6,482 bases of DNA from JBBIKU01 sp037445245. GTDB taxonomy: Bacteria; Chloroflexota; Anaerolineae; Anaerolineales; Anaerolineaceae. Under the pieces are notes generated by a model. It had not been told where the DNA came from, did no database searches, and saw nothing but the letters and a program-made list of their open reading frames with translations. A program made the position numbers and the translations under genes. Numbering within the stretch: the stretch's first letter is position 1; the number at the start of each line of letters is the position of its first letter. The stretch covers positions 1 through 6,482 of the forward strand of contig JBBIKU010000138.1 of the NCBI GenBank assembly GCA_037445245.1, written 5' to 3'. Below, one piece after another: positions 1 to 6,222 of the stretch.

Positions 1-43
1 GTCAGGTTTGGCAGCCTTCTTCAATTTTTAATTCGGTAATATC

Positions 44-1012
44 CTACGACAGACGATCCAGGATGTAGCCTGCCACCTGCTCTAGCGCCTGGCGCTCAGC
101 GGAAGGTGGCAGGTAATTCAGGCTTTCCAAGGCGCGATCGATGAATCCAGCGGCATCATGGCGCGATTTCGGGATCGCCGGACTGCTGCAGATGGCGGCG
201 ATCAAGCGGTCGAGTTGTCTGGTGTCCTGGGGACAGCGACCCTCCAGCATCAAGGCAACATCATGATCTTTGGACTGCAATTCGGCGTAGTAGATTGCCG
301 GCAGGGTCACAATGCCGTTGCGCAGGTCGCTTCCGACAGGCTTGCCCATCTCGGCTGGTTTGCCGGTGAAATCGAGGATATCATCCACAATCTGGAATGC
401 CATTCCCATTTCGTAGCCGAAACGGCGCATGCGTTCCTGCATGTCGAGATCGACAGGGCTGATCAGGGCGGCTGCCCAGGCGGATGTTTCAAACAGCGAG
501 GCAGTCTTGGCGTAGATACGTTGATGATAATCCTGATGACTGATCTGGCAGTGCTCGGAAAATAGCTGGGTGATCTCTCCGCCGACAATGGTGATCAGCG
601 TTTTTGAGAATAACTTCATCACCGGGATGTTTTCGGTATCGGCGGCGAGTTTGGCGGCACAGGCGAACAGGAAATCACCGGCGAGAACGGTGCTGGCAGG
701 AGTCCACGAAGCGTTGAGGGTCGGGTTACCGCGGCGGATATTTGATTCGTCGATCAGGTCATCGTGCACCAGGGTGGCGGTATGCAACAACTCAATGGCA
801 GCCGCCAAAGTGATCAGCCGTTCGAGCGGCGCGCCCAACATGCGTCCAACCAGCAGCGTGATGGTGGGGCGGATGCGCTTGCCGCCAGCAGAAAGCAACA
901 GCTCCAGAGCCGACTTCAGACCGGAATGATGGCTATCTGCTTGGGCGCGAATCAAATCTTCGACGCGTAGCATCTCCCGTTGTACCGGGGCGAGGTAAGG
1001 GGCGGTATTCAA
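44..1012 (-). CDS. Trans-isoprenyl (polyprenyl) diphosphate synthase, probably medium/long chain
   Basis: This 322-residue protein has the full set of trans-prenyltransferase motifs. GGKRIRP at residues 43-49 binds isopentenyl diphosphate, the first aspartate-rich motif DDLID is at 84-88, AKT is at 168-170, and the second aspartate-rich motif DDILD is at 210-214. By family knowledge it condenses isopentenyl diphosphate onto an allylic primer in the cytoplasm, through Mg2+ held by the two motifs. The fifth residue before the first motif is small (Ala79); in this family a bulky residue there stops the chain early, so I infer a longer product such as a quinone side chain. The chain length is not proven. 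The start is TTG at 1012-1010, overlapping the tatD stop by four bases, with GGAG nine bases upstream (1025-1022). The next in-frame ATG (973-971) abuts its GGGAG with no spacing and is less likely. It is the last visible gene of the minus-strand unit. Very sure of the family, less of the product. Confidence 0.93.
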   Translation of the reverse strand: MNTAPYLAPVQREMLRVEDLIRAQADSHHSGLKSALELLLSAGGKRIRPTITLLVGRMLGAPLERLITLAAAIELLHTATLVHDDLIDESNIRRGNPTLNASWTPASTVLAGDFLFACAAKLAADTENIPVMKLFSKTLITIVGGEITQLFSEHCQISHQDYHQRIYAKTASLFETSAWAAALISPVDLDMQERMRRFGYEMGMAFQIVDDILDFTGKPAEMGKPVGSDLRNGIVTLPAIYYAELQSKDHDVALMLEGRCPQDTRQLDRLIAAICSSPAIPKSRHDAAGFIDRALESLNYLPPSAERQALEQVAGYILDRLS

Positions 1013-1815
1013 TCGGTGGCACTCCAGCCGAACAGTCTTGCCGCGTTGCGCGTAGTGGCTTGTGCAACCGCGCCGAGGGAACAGCTTTGCAAAGCGGAGA
1101 CCTTTTCCGCCACCCGGGGCAGGTAGGCGGGTTGGTTGGGTTTTCCGCGGTAGGGCTGGGGGGTCAGGAAGGGGGCATCGGTTTCGAGCAACATTTTATC
1201 CAGCGGAATGGTTGAAACCGTAGCTTGCAGGTTTTTTGCGTTGGGGTAGGTGACCGGTCCGCTCACGCCCAAGAAGAAACCGCGCCGAGTAGCTTCAGCG
1301 GCAGTTTCGGGGTTACCGTCGAAGGCGTGCAACACTCCCGGATGCTGTGCTTGAGGGCACTCTGCTGCTTTAAGTGCGTCCTGCCACGCCCACAGCATCG
1401 ACAGCGTGCCCCGCGTAGCGTCACGGTTGTGAATGATCACCGGCAGCCCGCTCTCGGCGGCAAGGTCGAGCATTTCCTGAAAAACCATTTGCTGGTGGTC
1501 GTGCGGAGCGCGGTCGCGGTAGTAGTCCAGTCCAATTTCGCCAATGGCTCTGACTTTGGCGTGTTGCGCCAACCTGAGAAATTCAGCGCGGTCGGCATTC
1601 TTCCAACTGAGCGAGCTGTTGGGGTGCACGCCAATGGCTGCAAAGAGGTTGGGATGTTCTTCGCAGATTTCAATCACCTCGATGCTGGACTGCAGATCGA
1701 CTGCCGGCACGAGCAGATTGACCACACCCTGCTGCCGCGCCCGTTCGAGAACGCCTTTCAGATCATGGCGTAAGGGTTCAAAATTCAGGTGACAATGGGT
1801 GTCGGAGAATTCCAA
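1009..1815 (-). CDS. tatD: TatD-family metal-dependent hydrolase (DNase/deacylase type)
   Basis: This 268-residue protein is full length for the TatD family, a TIM-barrel amidohydrolase. The expected metal ligands are visible: DTHCHL at residues 5-10 (His7, His9), GEIGLDYY at 92-99 (Glu93), IIHNRDA at 127-133 (His129), LHAFDG at 162-167 (His163) and ETDAPFLTP at 211-219 (Asp213). Members are cytoplasmic and variously described as 3'-5' exonucleases or D-aminoacyl-tRNA deacylase-like enzymes; the substrate here cannot be read from sequence. The HAFDG motif carries Asp where many relatives have Ser (HAFSG or HCFSG), a minor variant. The start is TTG at 1815-1813, three bases after the phosphohexomutase stop, with GAGTGA as a weak ribosome site formed partly by that stop. 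I chose it because the DTHCHL motif begins four residues later and no ATG is close. Translation is probably coupled to both neighbours. Confidence 0.93.
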   Translation of the reverse strand: MEFSDTHCHLNFEPLRHDLKGVLERARQQGVVNLLVPAVDLQSSIEVIEICEEHPNLFAAIGVHPNSSLSWKNADRAEFLRLAQHAKVRAIGEIGLDYYRDRAPHDHQQMVFQEMLDLAAESGLPVIIHNRDATRGTLSMLWAWQDALKAAECPQAQHPGVLHAFDGNPETAAEATRRGFFLGVSGPVTYPNAKNLQATVSTIPLDKMLLETDAPFLTPQPYRGKPNQPAYLPRVAEKVSALQSCSLGAVAQATTRNAARLFGWSATD

Positions 1816-1818
1816 TGC

Positions 1819-3240
1819 TCACTCGATGCCTGCGGTTTTCAAACCGTCTTGTAGAATTGCCTGCACCCGGTCTTGGTGGGTGGTTTCACAATAGACGCGG
1901 ATAATCGGCTCGGTGCCCGAAAAGCGGATCAACATCCAGCCGCCGTCTTCGAGGGAAAATTTGTAGCCATCGCTGGTGTCCAATCCGGTGACTTTGAGTC
2001 CACCCACCGTTTTGGGTTTATTGCTCAGAATTCGTTCGATGTGTTTCTGACGGTCGCCAGTGAATTTCCGGTCGATACGGTCGTAATAATGCGCTCCGAC
2101 GACGCTGTACAGTAGATCGATCAACTCGGATGGTTTGCGCTCCAGCTTTACCAGCATATCGAGGAAATACAAACCGGCGAGAATGCCATCACGCTCGGGA
2201 ACGTGGCCGCGAAAAGCATAACCACCCGATTCTTCACCACCGATCAGGGCGTCAGTTTCGAGTATTTTCGGCGCCACATATTTGAATCCCACCCCAGTTT
2301 CGTGGACGGGCACGTTGTACAATTTCCCCAGTTTGTTGAGCATGCTGGTGGTCGAAAGTGTTTTGACGATTGCCCCGCGCATGCCGCGCACTTCCAGCAG
2401 GTAATATGCCAGTAAGGCGTATGCTTGAAGCTGGTTGATGAACTGTCCCTTTTCGTCACCGAGACCCAGCCGGTCGGCGTCCCCATCGATGATGAGCAGC
2501 ACATCGGCGCCTTGCACGACGGTGGTCTTGAGGGCGACGTCAATATTGGGCGGGATCGGTTCGGGACGCTGCATTTCGGGGAAGAGGGGGTGACGGCTGT
2601 TATGAATCTCGGTGACCTGTGTTTTACCTCCCTGCAGCAGTTTGCTGAACCAGCCGATGCCGTTGCCCCACATTGGATCGACCAGGATCTTCAAGCCGGC
2701 GTTGCGAATGGGTTTAAGATCGACCATTTTTTGAATGTGCTCCAGATAGGGCGGAGCCGGATCGAAAACGACCAGTTTGCCTTCCTTCTCTGCCTGTTCT
2801 GCCGGCATTATCCGCACATCATCGACGGAAGCGGGAATGCGTCGTTCGATTTCTTCCAAGCCAGCCGGCGGGATGGCTCCGCCGTGGTGGTCGCGCACCT
2901 TGAAGCCGTTGTCGATGGGCGGATTGTGCGAAGCGGTGATATTGAGGGCGCCAGCCGCTTTTTTGTTGATTACGGCAAAAGCGATGACAGGGGTGGGGGT
3001 GGCTGTGTGGGTCAGATATACCCGCAATCCGTTGCCAGCCAGCACCTCGGCGGCCGCGCGGGCAAACTGCTCAGAGAGAAAACGTTGATCGTAACCGATG
3101 ACAACCCATTTGCCTTGATTGCCTTGCGAGATGAAATAATCGGCAAAGCCCTGCGCGCATCGGCGTACATTGTCGAAAGTATAATCTTCGGCAATGGTTC
3201 CCCTCCACCCATCGGTGCCGAAGCGAATATCTTGTGACAT
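1819..3240 (-). CDS. Alpha-D-phosphohexomutase (phosphoglucomutase/phosphomannomutase)
   Basis: This 473-residue protein shows all four signature loops of the alpha-D-phosphohexomutase family in order. The phosphoserine loop TASHNP is at residues 102-107 (Ser104), the Mg2+ loop DGDADR at 252-257, the sugar-binding loop GEESGG at 335-340, and the phosphate-binding loop RFSGTEPIIRVY at 439-450. The N-terminus RFGTDGWRG (6-14) is also typical. By family knowledge it moves phosphate between C1 and C6 of a hexose phosphate through a phosphoserine and a bisphosphate intermediate. The sugar loop differs from GlmM (GEQSGH) and from classic PMM/PGM (GEMSGH). That favours a glucose-phosphate role, but mannose or glucosamine phosphate is not excluded. 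The ATG start has GGGAGG five bases upstream, the best Shine-Dalgarno of the unit. It is the promoter-proximal gene, transcribed away from the desulfurase gene. Confidence 0.95.
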   Translation of the reverse strand: MSQDIRFGTDGWRGTIAEDYTFDNVRRCAQGFADYFISQGNQGKWVVIGYDQRFLSEQFARAAAEVLAGNGLRVYLTHTATPTPVIAFAVINKKAAGALNITASHNPPIDNGFKVRDHHGGAIPPAGLEEIERRIPASVDDVRIMPAEQAEKEGKLVVFDPAPPYLEHIQKMVDLKPIRNAGLKILVDPMWGNGIGWFSKLLQGGKTQVTEIHNSRHPLFPEMQRPEPIPPNIDVALKTTVVQGADVLLIIDGDADRLGLGDEKGQFINQLQAYALLAYYLLEVRGMRGAIVKTLSTTSMLNKLGKLYNVPVHETGVGFKYVAPKILETDALIGGEESGGYAFRGHVPERDGILAGLYFLDMLVKLERKPSELIDLLYSVVGAHYYDRIDRKFTGDRQKHIERILSNKPKTVGGLKVTGLDTSDGYKFSLEDGGWMLIRFSGTEPIIRVYCETTHQDRVQAILQDGLKTAGIE

Positions 3241-3245
3241 GAATT

Positions 3246-3251
3246 CCTCCC
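3246..3251 (-). promoter_or_regulatory. Strong ribosome binding site of the phosphohexomutase gene
   Basis: On the minus strand GGGAGG precedes the ATG by five bases (AATTC). It fixes the start at 3240 and contrasts with the weak sites before the two downstream TTG-started genes. Confidence 0.85.
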
Positions 3252-3282
3252 GCTGGTGTGATGCTGAATAGAATAGAAGCGT

Positions 3283-3291
3283 ATTATATCA
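3283..3291 (-). promoter_or_regulatory. Extended -10 promoter for the phosphohexomutase-tatD-prenyl synthase unit
   Basis: Read on the minus strand the sequence is TGATATAAT, a consensus TATAAT -10 box (3288-3283) with the TGn extension. A 17-base spacer would put the -35 at 3311-3306 (TTTTCC), which matches TTGACA poorly; the extended -10 may compensate. Transcription would begin near 3276, giving a leader of about 36 bases with the ribosome site inside. Predicted from sequence only. Confidence 0.7.
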
Positions 3292-3327
3292 GGGGAATGG
3301 AGATGGGAAAAGCAAGGTTACACAACG

Positions 3328-3336
3328 TGCTATAAT
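3328..3336 (+). promoter_or_regulatory. Extended -10 promoter for the iscS-mnmA unit
   Basis: TGCTATAAT is a consensus TATAAT (3331-3336) with the TGn extension. The -35 position at a 17-base spacer (3308-3313, AAAAGC) is poor and overlaps the -35 region of the opposite promoter. Transcription would begin near 3343, about 30 bases before the start codon. Predicted from sequence only. Confidence 0.7.
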
Positions 3337-3357
3337 TCAGACATAATCAGGTGAATT
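3334..3357. repeat. Inverted repeat over the iscS promoter start site (possible operator)
   Basis: AATTCA at 3334-3339 is matched by its perfect complement TGAATT at 3352-3357, twelve bases apart. The dyad covers the end of the -10 box and the predicted transcription start, a position where a repressor would block polymerase. Desulfurase genes are often under Rrf2-family regulators, but this dyad does not match any such consensus I can recall, and a 6-base repeat may be chance. Confidence 0.35.
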
Positions 3358-3366
3358 TGGGTAGTG

Positions 3367-3380
3367 ATGACAAATGACAA
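3367..3380 (+). repeat. Tandem 7-base duplication containing the iscS start codon
   Basis: ATGACAA occurs twice head to tail, at 3367-3373 and 3374-3380. The second copy holds the real start, since it reads into MTKTIYLDYAATTP. The first copy's ATG is in another frame and meets TGA after nine codons. No strong Shine-Dalgarno precedes either; the nearest purine-rich stretch is GGGTAGTG at 3359-3366. Confidence 0.85.
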
Positions 3381-4543
3381 AGACAATCTATCTTGATTAC
3401 GCGGCGACAACCCCGGTGGACGAACGGGTTGTGAAGGAGATGTTGCCATATTTCACGCAGCACTTCGGTAATCCTTCTTCTGTGCACGGTTTGGGGCAAA
3501 AGGCGGAGGCTGCCCTGGAACGTTCCCGCCATGAGGTTGCCGATCGGTTGGGCGCAAGACCAGAAGAGATTATATTTACTTCCTGCGGAACAGAAAGTGA
3601 TAATCTGGCGCTTAGCGGCACTGCTTTTGCGCAAAGGGAGATGGACGGTAATAAAAACCACCTGCTGATCAGCCCGGTCGAGCATCACGCTGTTTTGCAT
3701 ACAGCGCAATTGCTGCAACACCGCCACGGATTCGAACTCGAATTTCTGCCGGTGGACGAATATGGCAGGGTGGACCCCAGAGAGGTACGGCTGCGGATTC
3801 GTCCGCAAACTGCCCTGGTGTCCGTTATTTATGCCAACAATGAGATTGGCACGATCAACCCGATTGCCGAGATCGCTGACTTGTGCCGCCAGCAAGGAGT
3901 GCCTTTTCACACCGATGCGGTGCAGGCTGCAGCACATCTTAGCATGGACGTAGTGCGTGATCGAATTGATTTAATGGCGATCGGCGCACACAAGTTTTAC
4001 GGACCGAAAGGGGTGGGCGCGCTGTACGTTCGCAAAGGCAGCCCGCTGGTTGCCATTCAAACTGGGGGCGGGCAGGAAGCGAGCTTGCGCGCTGGGACGC
4101 AAAATGTTCCTTATATTGTCGGACTGGCGCAAGCATTGCGCATCACCCAAGAGGATATCGATAACCGGGCAAGAACCTTGACGGCGTTGCGGGATGATTT
4201 AATTCAGCGCGTGTTGACTTCGATCGCCGGCGTATATTTGACCGGTCACCCGCGGCAACGCCTGCCGAACCACGCCAGTTTTGTCTTCGAGGGTGTCGAT
4301 GGCAACGATCTTTTGATGCGCCTGGATATGGCTGGCTTTGCCTGTTCGTCCGGCTCCGCCTGCAAGGCGGGCACGCCAAAGCCTTCTGAGGTGCTTACGG
4401 CAATTGGTCTTTCGCCTGACCTGGCGCTGGGTTCACTGCGAGTGACGTTGGGCAGCGGCAGCACTGCCGATGAGCTTGATTCGTTTGTGGACGCCTTACC
4501 GGGCTTGGTGGAACAAGCAAGAGCTAGCCGGAGGCGGGCGTGA
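3374..4543 (+). CDS. iscS: Cysteine desulfurase, NifS/IscS family (group I)
   Basis: This 389-residue protein is a class V aminotransferase-fold enzyme that uses PLP to take sulfur from L-cysteine, leaving alanine and a protein-bound persulfide. It begins with the typical LDYAATTPVD (7-16). Visible PLP-site elements are GTESDN (72-77), EHHAV (103-107, stacking His104), TDAVQA (180-185, Asp181 and Gln184) and GAHKFYGPKG (204-213) with the Schiff-base Lys207. The sulfur-accepting loop SSGSACKAG (325-333) carries Cys330; its length and sequence mark group I (IscS/NifS) rather than SufS. RAGTQN (239-244) is also conserved. No scaffold iscU or regulator iscR lies in the window; mnmA follows after 15 bases, so sulfur supply to tRNA thiolation is the supported role. 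Iron-sulfur cluster supply is possible but not shown. The C-terminus is short and arginine-rich. The start lies in the second copy of a tandem repeat with only a weak ribosome site. Confidence 0.95.
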   Translation: MTKTIYLDYAATTPVDERVVKEMLPYFTQHFGNPSSVHGLGQKAEAALERSRHEVADRLGARPEEIIFTSCGTESDNLALSGTAFAQREMDGNKNHLLISPVEHHAVLHTAQLLQHRHGFELEFLPVDEYGRVDPREVRLRIRPQTALVSVIYANNEIGTINPIAEIADLCRQQGVPFHTDAVQAAAHLSMDVVRDRIDLMAIGAHKFYGPKGVGALYVRKGSPLVAIQTGGGQEASLRAGTQNVPYIVGLAQALRITQEDIDNRARTLTALRDDLIQRVLTSIAGVYLTGHPRQRLPNHASFVFEGVDGNDLLMRLDMAGFACSSGSACKAGTPKPSEVLTAIGLSPDLALGSLRVTLGSGSTADELDSFVDALPGLVEQARASRRRA

Positions 4544-4558
4544 ACCGAGTGAGATGCG

Positions 4559-5641
4559 ATGGCTGACAGGCAACGAATAGTTGTTGCGATGAGCGGCGGG
4601 GTAGATAGCTCGGTAGCGGCGGCTTTGCTGGTTGAGGCAGGGCACGATGTGACCGGCATGATGCTGCGTTTGTGGAGCCCGCCGGAGACGGTAACCGAAA
4701 ATCGCTGCTGCACGCCGAATGATGTGGCGCTGGCGAGGCGAGTGGCAGGTCAATTGGGCATTCCCTTTTATGTTCTCGATGCCCGGGATATTTTTTATCG
4801 TGAGGTTGTTCAGGCTTTCATCGAGGGTTATCGTAGCGGGCAAACGCCCAATCCCTGCGTTGGCTGCAATCACCTGATCCGGTGGGGCTTTTTATTGGAA
4901 CAAGCCCGGCAAACGGGCGCGGCGTTCCTGGCGACAGGGCATTACGCCCGCGTTCGCAGGGTGGATCGTGGGCAGGTGACGTTATTGCGGGGCAAAGACC
5001 TCGGCAAGGACCAGTCTTATATTTTGAGTGTATTAACCCAAACACAAATGGCACAGACCTGGCTGCCGCTAGGGGATTACAAGAAATCCGATGTGCGGGC
5101 GTTGGCAAAACGCTTCGGGCTTTCTGTGGCTGAGAAAGCGGAAAGCCAGGATCTATGTTTTTTGGGTAACCAGGATTACCGCGACTTTCTGGTGCGGTAT
5201 TCGCCGGATTTGGCGAAACCCGGTCTGATCGTCAATCAGAGCGGTGAAGTGCTCGGGGAACATCGCGGACTGGCGTTCTATACCATCGGGCAGCGCAAAG
5301 GATTGGGCGTCGCTGCCAGCGAGCCGTTGTATGTGATTGAGAAGGCTGTAACCGATAATATGCTGATCGTTGGAAGCGCGCAATCGCTGGGGCGTACCGT
5401 TATGGAGATTGCTGGCTTCAACTGGATCAGCGGCAGTCCACCGGCAGGCTTTTTCCGCGCCGAGGTGAAAATTCGCTACAAGGCTTCCCCGGCTTGGGCA
5501 ACGGTGACGCTGATGGATTCCGAGAAGTCGCGCGTTCAGTTCGATTATCCTCAGCGGGATATTACCCCCGGTCAACGGGCAGTTTTTTATCAAGACGAAC
5601 TGGTGTTGGGTGGTGGCACGATTGACAGGGTTTTTCTCTGA
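4559..5641 (+). CDS. mnmA: tRNA-specific 2-thiouridylase MnmA
   Basis: This 360-residue protein is the usual length for MnmA, which adenylates U34 in the tRNAs for Lys, Glu and Gln and replaces the 2-oxygen with sulfur. The N-terminal PP-loop ATPase domain carries SGGVDSS (12-18). The two working cysteines are Cys100 in TPNPCVGCN (97-104) and Cys200 in SQDLCF (196-201), matching the Cys102/Cys199 pair of the E. coli enzyme. Also conserved are the CC pair at 50-51, ATGHYA (125-130), GKDQSY (149-154) and HRGLAFYTIGQRKGLG (235-250). The C-terminal beta-barrel is roughly residues 285-360. The ATG at 4559 has GAGTGAG five bases upstream; a nearer-upstream ATG at 4554 is out of frame. It lies 15 bases after the desulfurase gene, which would provide the persulfide. 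No TusA-E relay genes are visible, so direct transfer is plausible but inferred. Confidence 0.97.
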   Translation: MADRQRIVVAMSGGVDSSVAAALLVEAGHDVTGMMLRLWSPPETVTENRCCTPNDVALARRVAGQLGIPFYVLDARDIFYREVVQAFIEGYRSGQTPNPCVGCNHLIRWGFLLEQARQTGAAFLATGHYARVRRVDRGQVTLLRGKDLGKDQSYILSVLTQTQMAQTWLPLGDYKKSDVRALAKRFGLSVAEKAESQDLCFLGNQDYRDFLVRYSPDLAKPGLIVNQSGEVLGEHRGLAFYTIGQRKGLGVAASEPLYVIEKAVTDNMLIVGSAQSLGRTVMEIAGFNWISGSPPAGFFRAEVKIRYKASPAWATVTLMDSEKSRVQFDYPQRDITPGQRAVFYQDELVLGGGTIDRVFL

Positions 5642-5672
5642 CGATTAGACTTTTCTTTGGAGGGCAGATCGG

Positions 5673-5914
5673 GTGATGACGTTTCCGGCTTTCTTGTTTG
5701 GAATGCTGCTTGCCACTCTGTACGGGTCGCTGTTCCACCTCTGGCGTGGCGGTAGACTGGGCAGGTTGATCCTTTACATAGCCCTGTCCTGGATTGGCTT
5801 TTGGTTGGGACATTTTTTGGGTGATCAAATGGGCTGGAATTTGATCAGCGTCGGTCCACTGCGCGCCGGTATGGCGACCCTTTCGAGTTTGGTTTTCTTG
5901 GGGGTGGGTTACTG
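5673..5914 (+). CDS. Small multi-helix membrane protein, 3' end lost in assembly gap
   Basis: Eighty residues are readable before the N run; codon 81 begins TG and is cut. I see three hydrophobic helices: about residues 4-23, 32-50 and 61-80. They are separated by a basic loop (WRGGRLGR, 24-31) and a short loop with DQMGW (51-55). By the positive-inside rule that first loop should be cytoplasmic, so the N-terminus would face outward. It lacks an obvious signal peptide cleavage site and any catalytic motif. I do not assign a function; it resembles a small conserved hypothetical I associate with Chloroflexota next to mnmA, from memory only. GGAGGG at 5659-5664 lies eight bases before GTG 5673 and eleven before ATG 5676, so GTG is slightly favoured. 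It follows mnmA by 31 bases and probably shares its transcript. In-frame codons after the gap are not reliable as part of it; TAA codons occur in two frames just after the gap (5944-5946, 5948-5950), so it probably ends in or just after the gap. Confidence 0.7.
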
Positions 5915-5939
5915 NNNNNNNNNNNNNNNNNNNNNNNNN
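5915..5939. other. Assembly gap (25 N)
   Basis: Twenty-five ambiguous bases interrupt the small membrane protein gene. The true length is unknown, so reading frames cannot be carried across it, and a plus-strand terminator for the iscS-mnmA unit could be hidden inside. Confidence 0.98.
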
Positions 5940-5948
5940 CGGATAAAT

Positions 5949-5991
5949 AAAAAAACGGGAGGAGATTCTCGCCTCGACACATCTCCTCCCG
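5949..5991 (-). terminator. Intrinsic terminator of the cold-shock gene
   Basis: A perfect 11-base-pair stem is formed by CGGGAGGAGAT (5956-5966) and ATCTCCTCCCG (5981-5991) with a 14-base loop. On the minus strand it is followed at once by seven T (5955-5949) and then ATTTAT. It begins 21 bases after the csp stop. The plus-strand side lacks a T run (CAGTAATCTC follows), so it acts mainly in the csp direction. Confidence 0.93.
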
Positions 5992-6012
5992 CAGTAATCT
6001 CAATGTGAATGC

Positions 6013-6222
6013 TTAGATGAGCAATACGTTCGCCGCCTGAAGTCCCTTGGGGCCCTGCTCGATTGTGAATTCAACCTGCTGACCCTCGTCTAGGTTTTTG
6101 AAACCTTCGGTTTGGATGGCGGAATAGTGGACAAAAACATCAGGGCCGTCTTCTCGTGAGATGAAGCCGTAGCCTTTACTGGTGTTGAACCACTTGACGG
6201 TGCCAGTGACACGCTCGTTCAT
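6013..6222 (-). CDS. cspA: Cold-shock domain protein (CspA family)
   Basis: This 69-residue protein is a complete single cold-shock domain. By family knowledge it is a five-stranded OB-fold that binds single-stranded RNA or DNA, acting as an RNA chaperone in the cytoplasm. The two nucleic-acid binding motifs are visible: RNP1 KGYGFI (16-21) and RNP2 VFVHYSAI (29-36), with the aromatic surface Trp11, Phe12, Tyr18, Phe20, Phe30, His32 and Tyr33. The end AANVLLI is standard. An in-frame open stretch continues upstream to 6351, but the domain begins at MNERVTG and a doubled Shine-Dalgarno sits just before this ATG, so 6222 is the start. It is a single-gene unit with its own promoter and terminator, converging on the mnmA strand. 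The paralogue type (cold-induced or constitutive) is not decidable, although the long leader is like that of cold-induced cspA genes. Confidence 0.97.
   Translation of the reverse strand: MNERVTGTVKWFNTSKGYGFISREDGPDVFVHYSAIQTEGFKNLDEGQQVEFTIEQGPKGLQAANVLLI

Noticed and set aside
2..46. In-frame continuation of the prenyl synthase past its TAG for thirteen codons to a TGA
   Set aside because: The protein is already full length at TAG, and thirteen sense codons after a stop are expected by chance. Nothing suggests readthrough.
1225..1773. Plus-strand open frame of 182 codons opposite tatD
   Set aside because: It lies wholly inside a gene with intact catalytic motifs and shows no domain of its own.
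1819..1826. The octamer CGAGTGAG before both tatD (minus strand) and mnmA (plus, 4546-4553), as a shared regulatory element
   Set aside because: In one case it contains a stop codon and in both it works as a plain weak ribosome site. Two copies of an octamer are weak evidence.
2425..3237. Long plus-strand open frame of 270 codons opposite the phosphohexomutase gene
   Set aside because: It is a shadow of a strongly supported gene, with no ribosome site or recognisable motifs.
5940..6008. C-terminal tail of the small membrane protein after the gap
   Set aside because: The gap length is probably arbitrary, so the frame is unknown, and the stretch is accounted for by the csp terminator hairpin.
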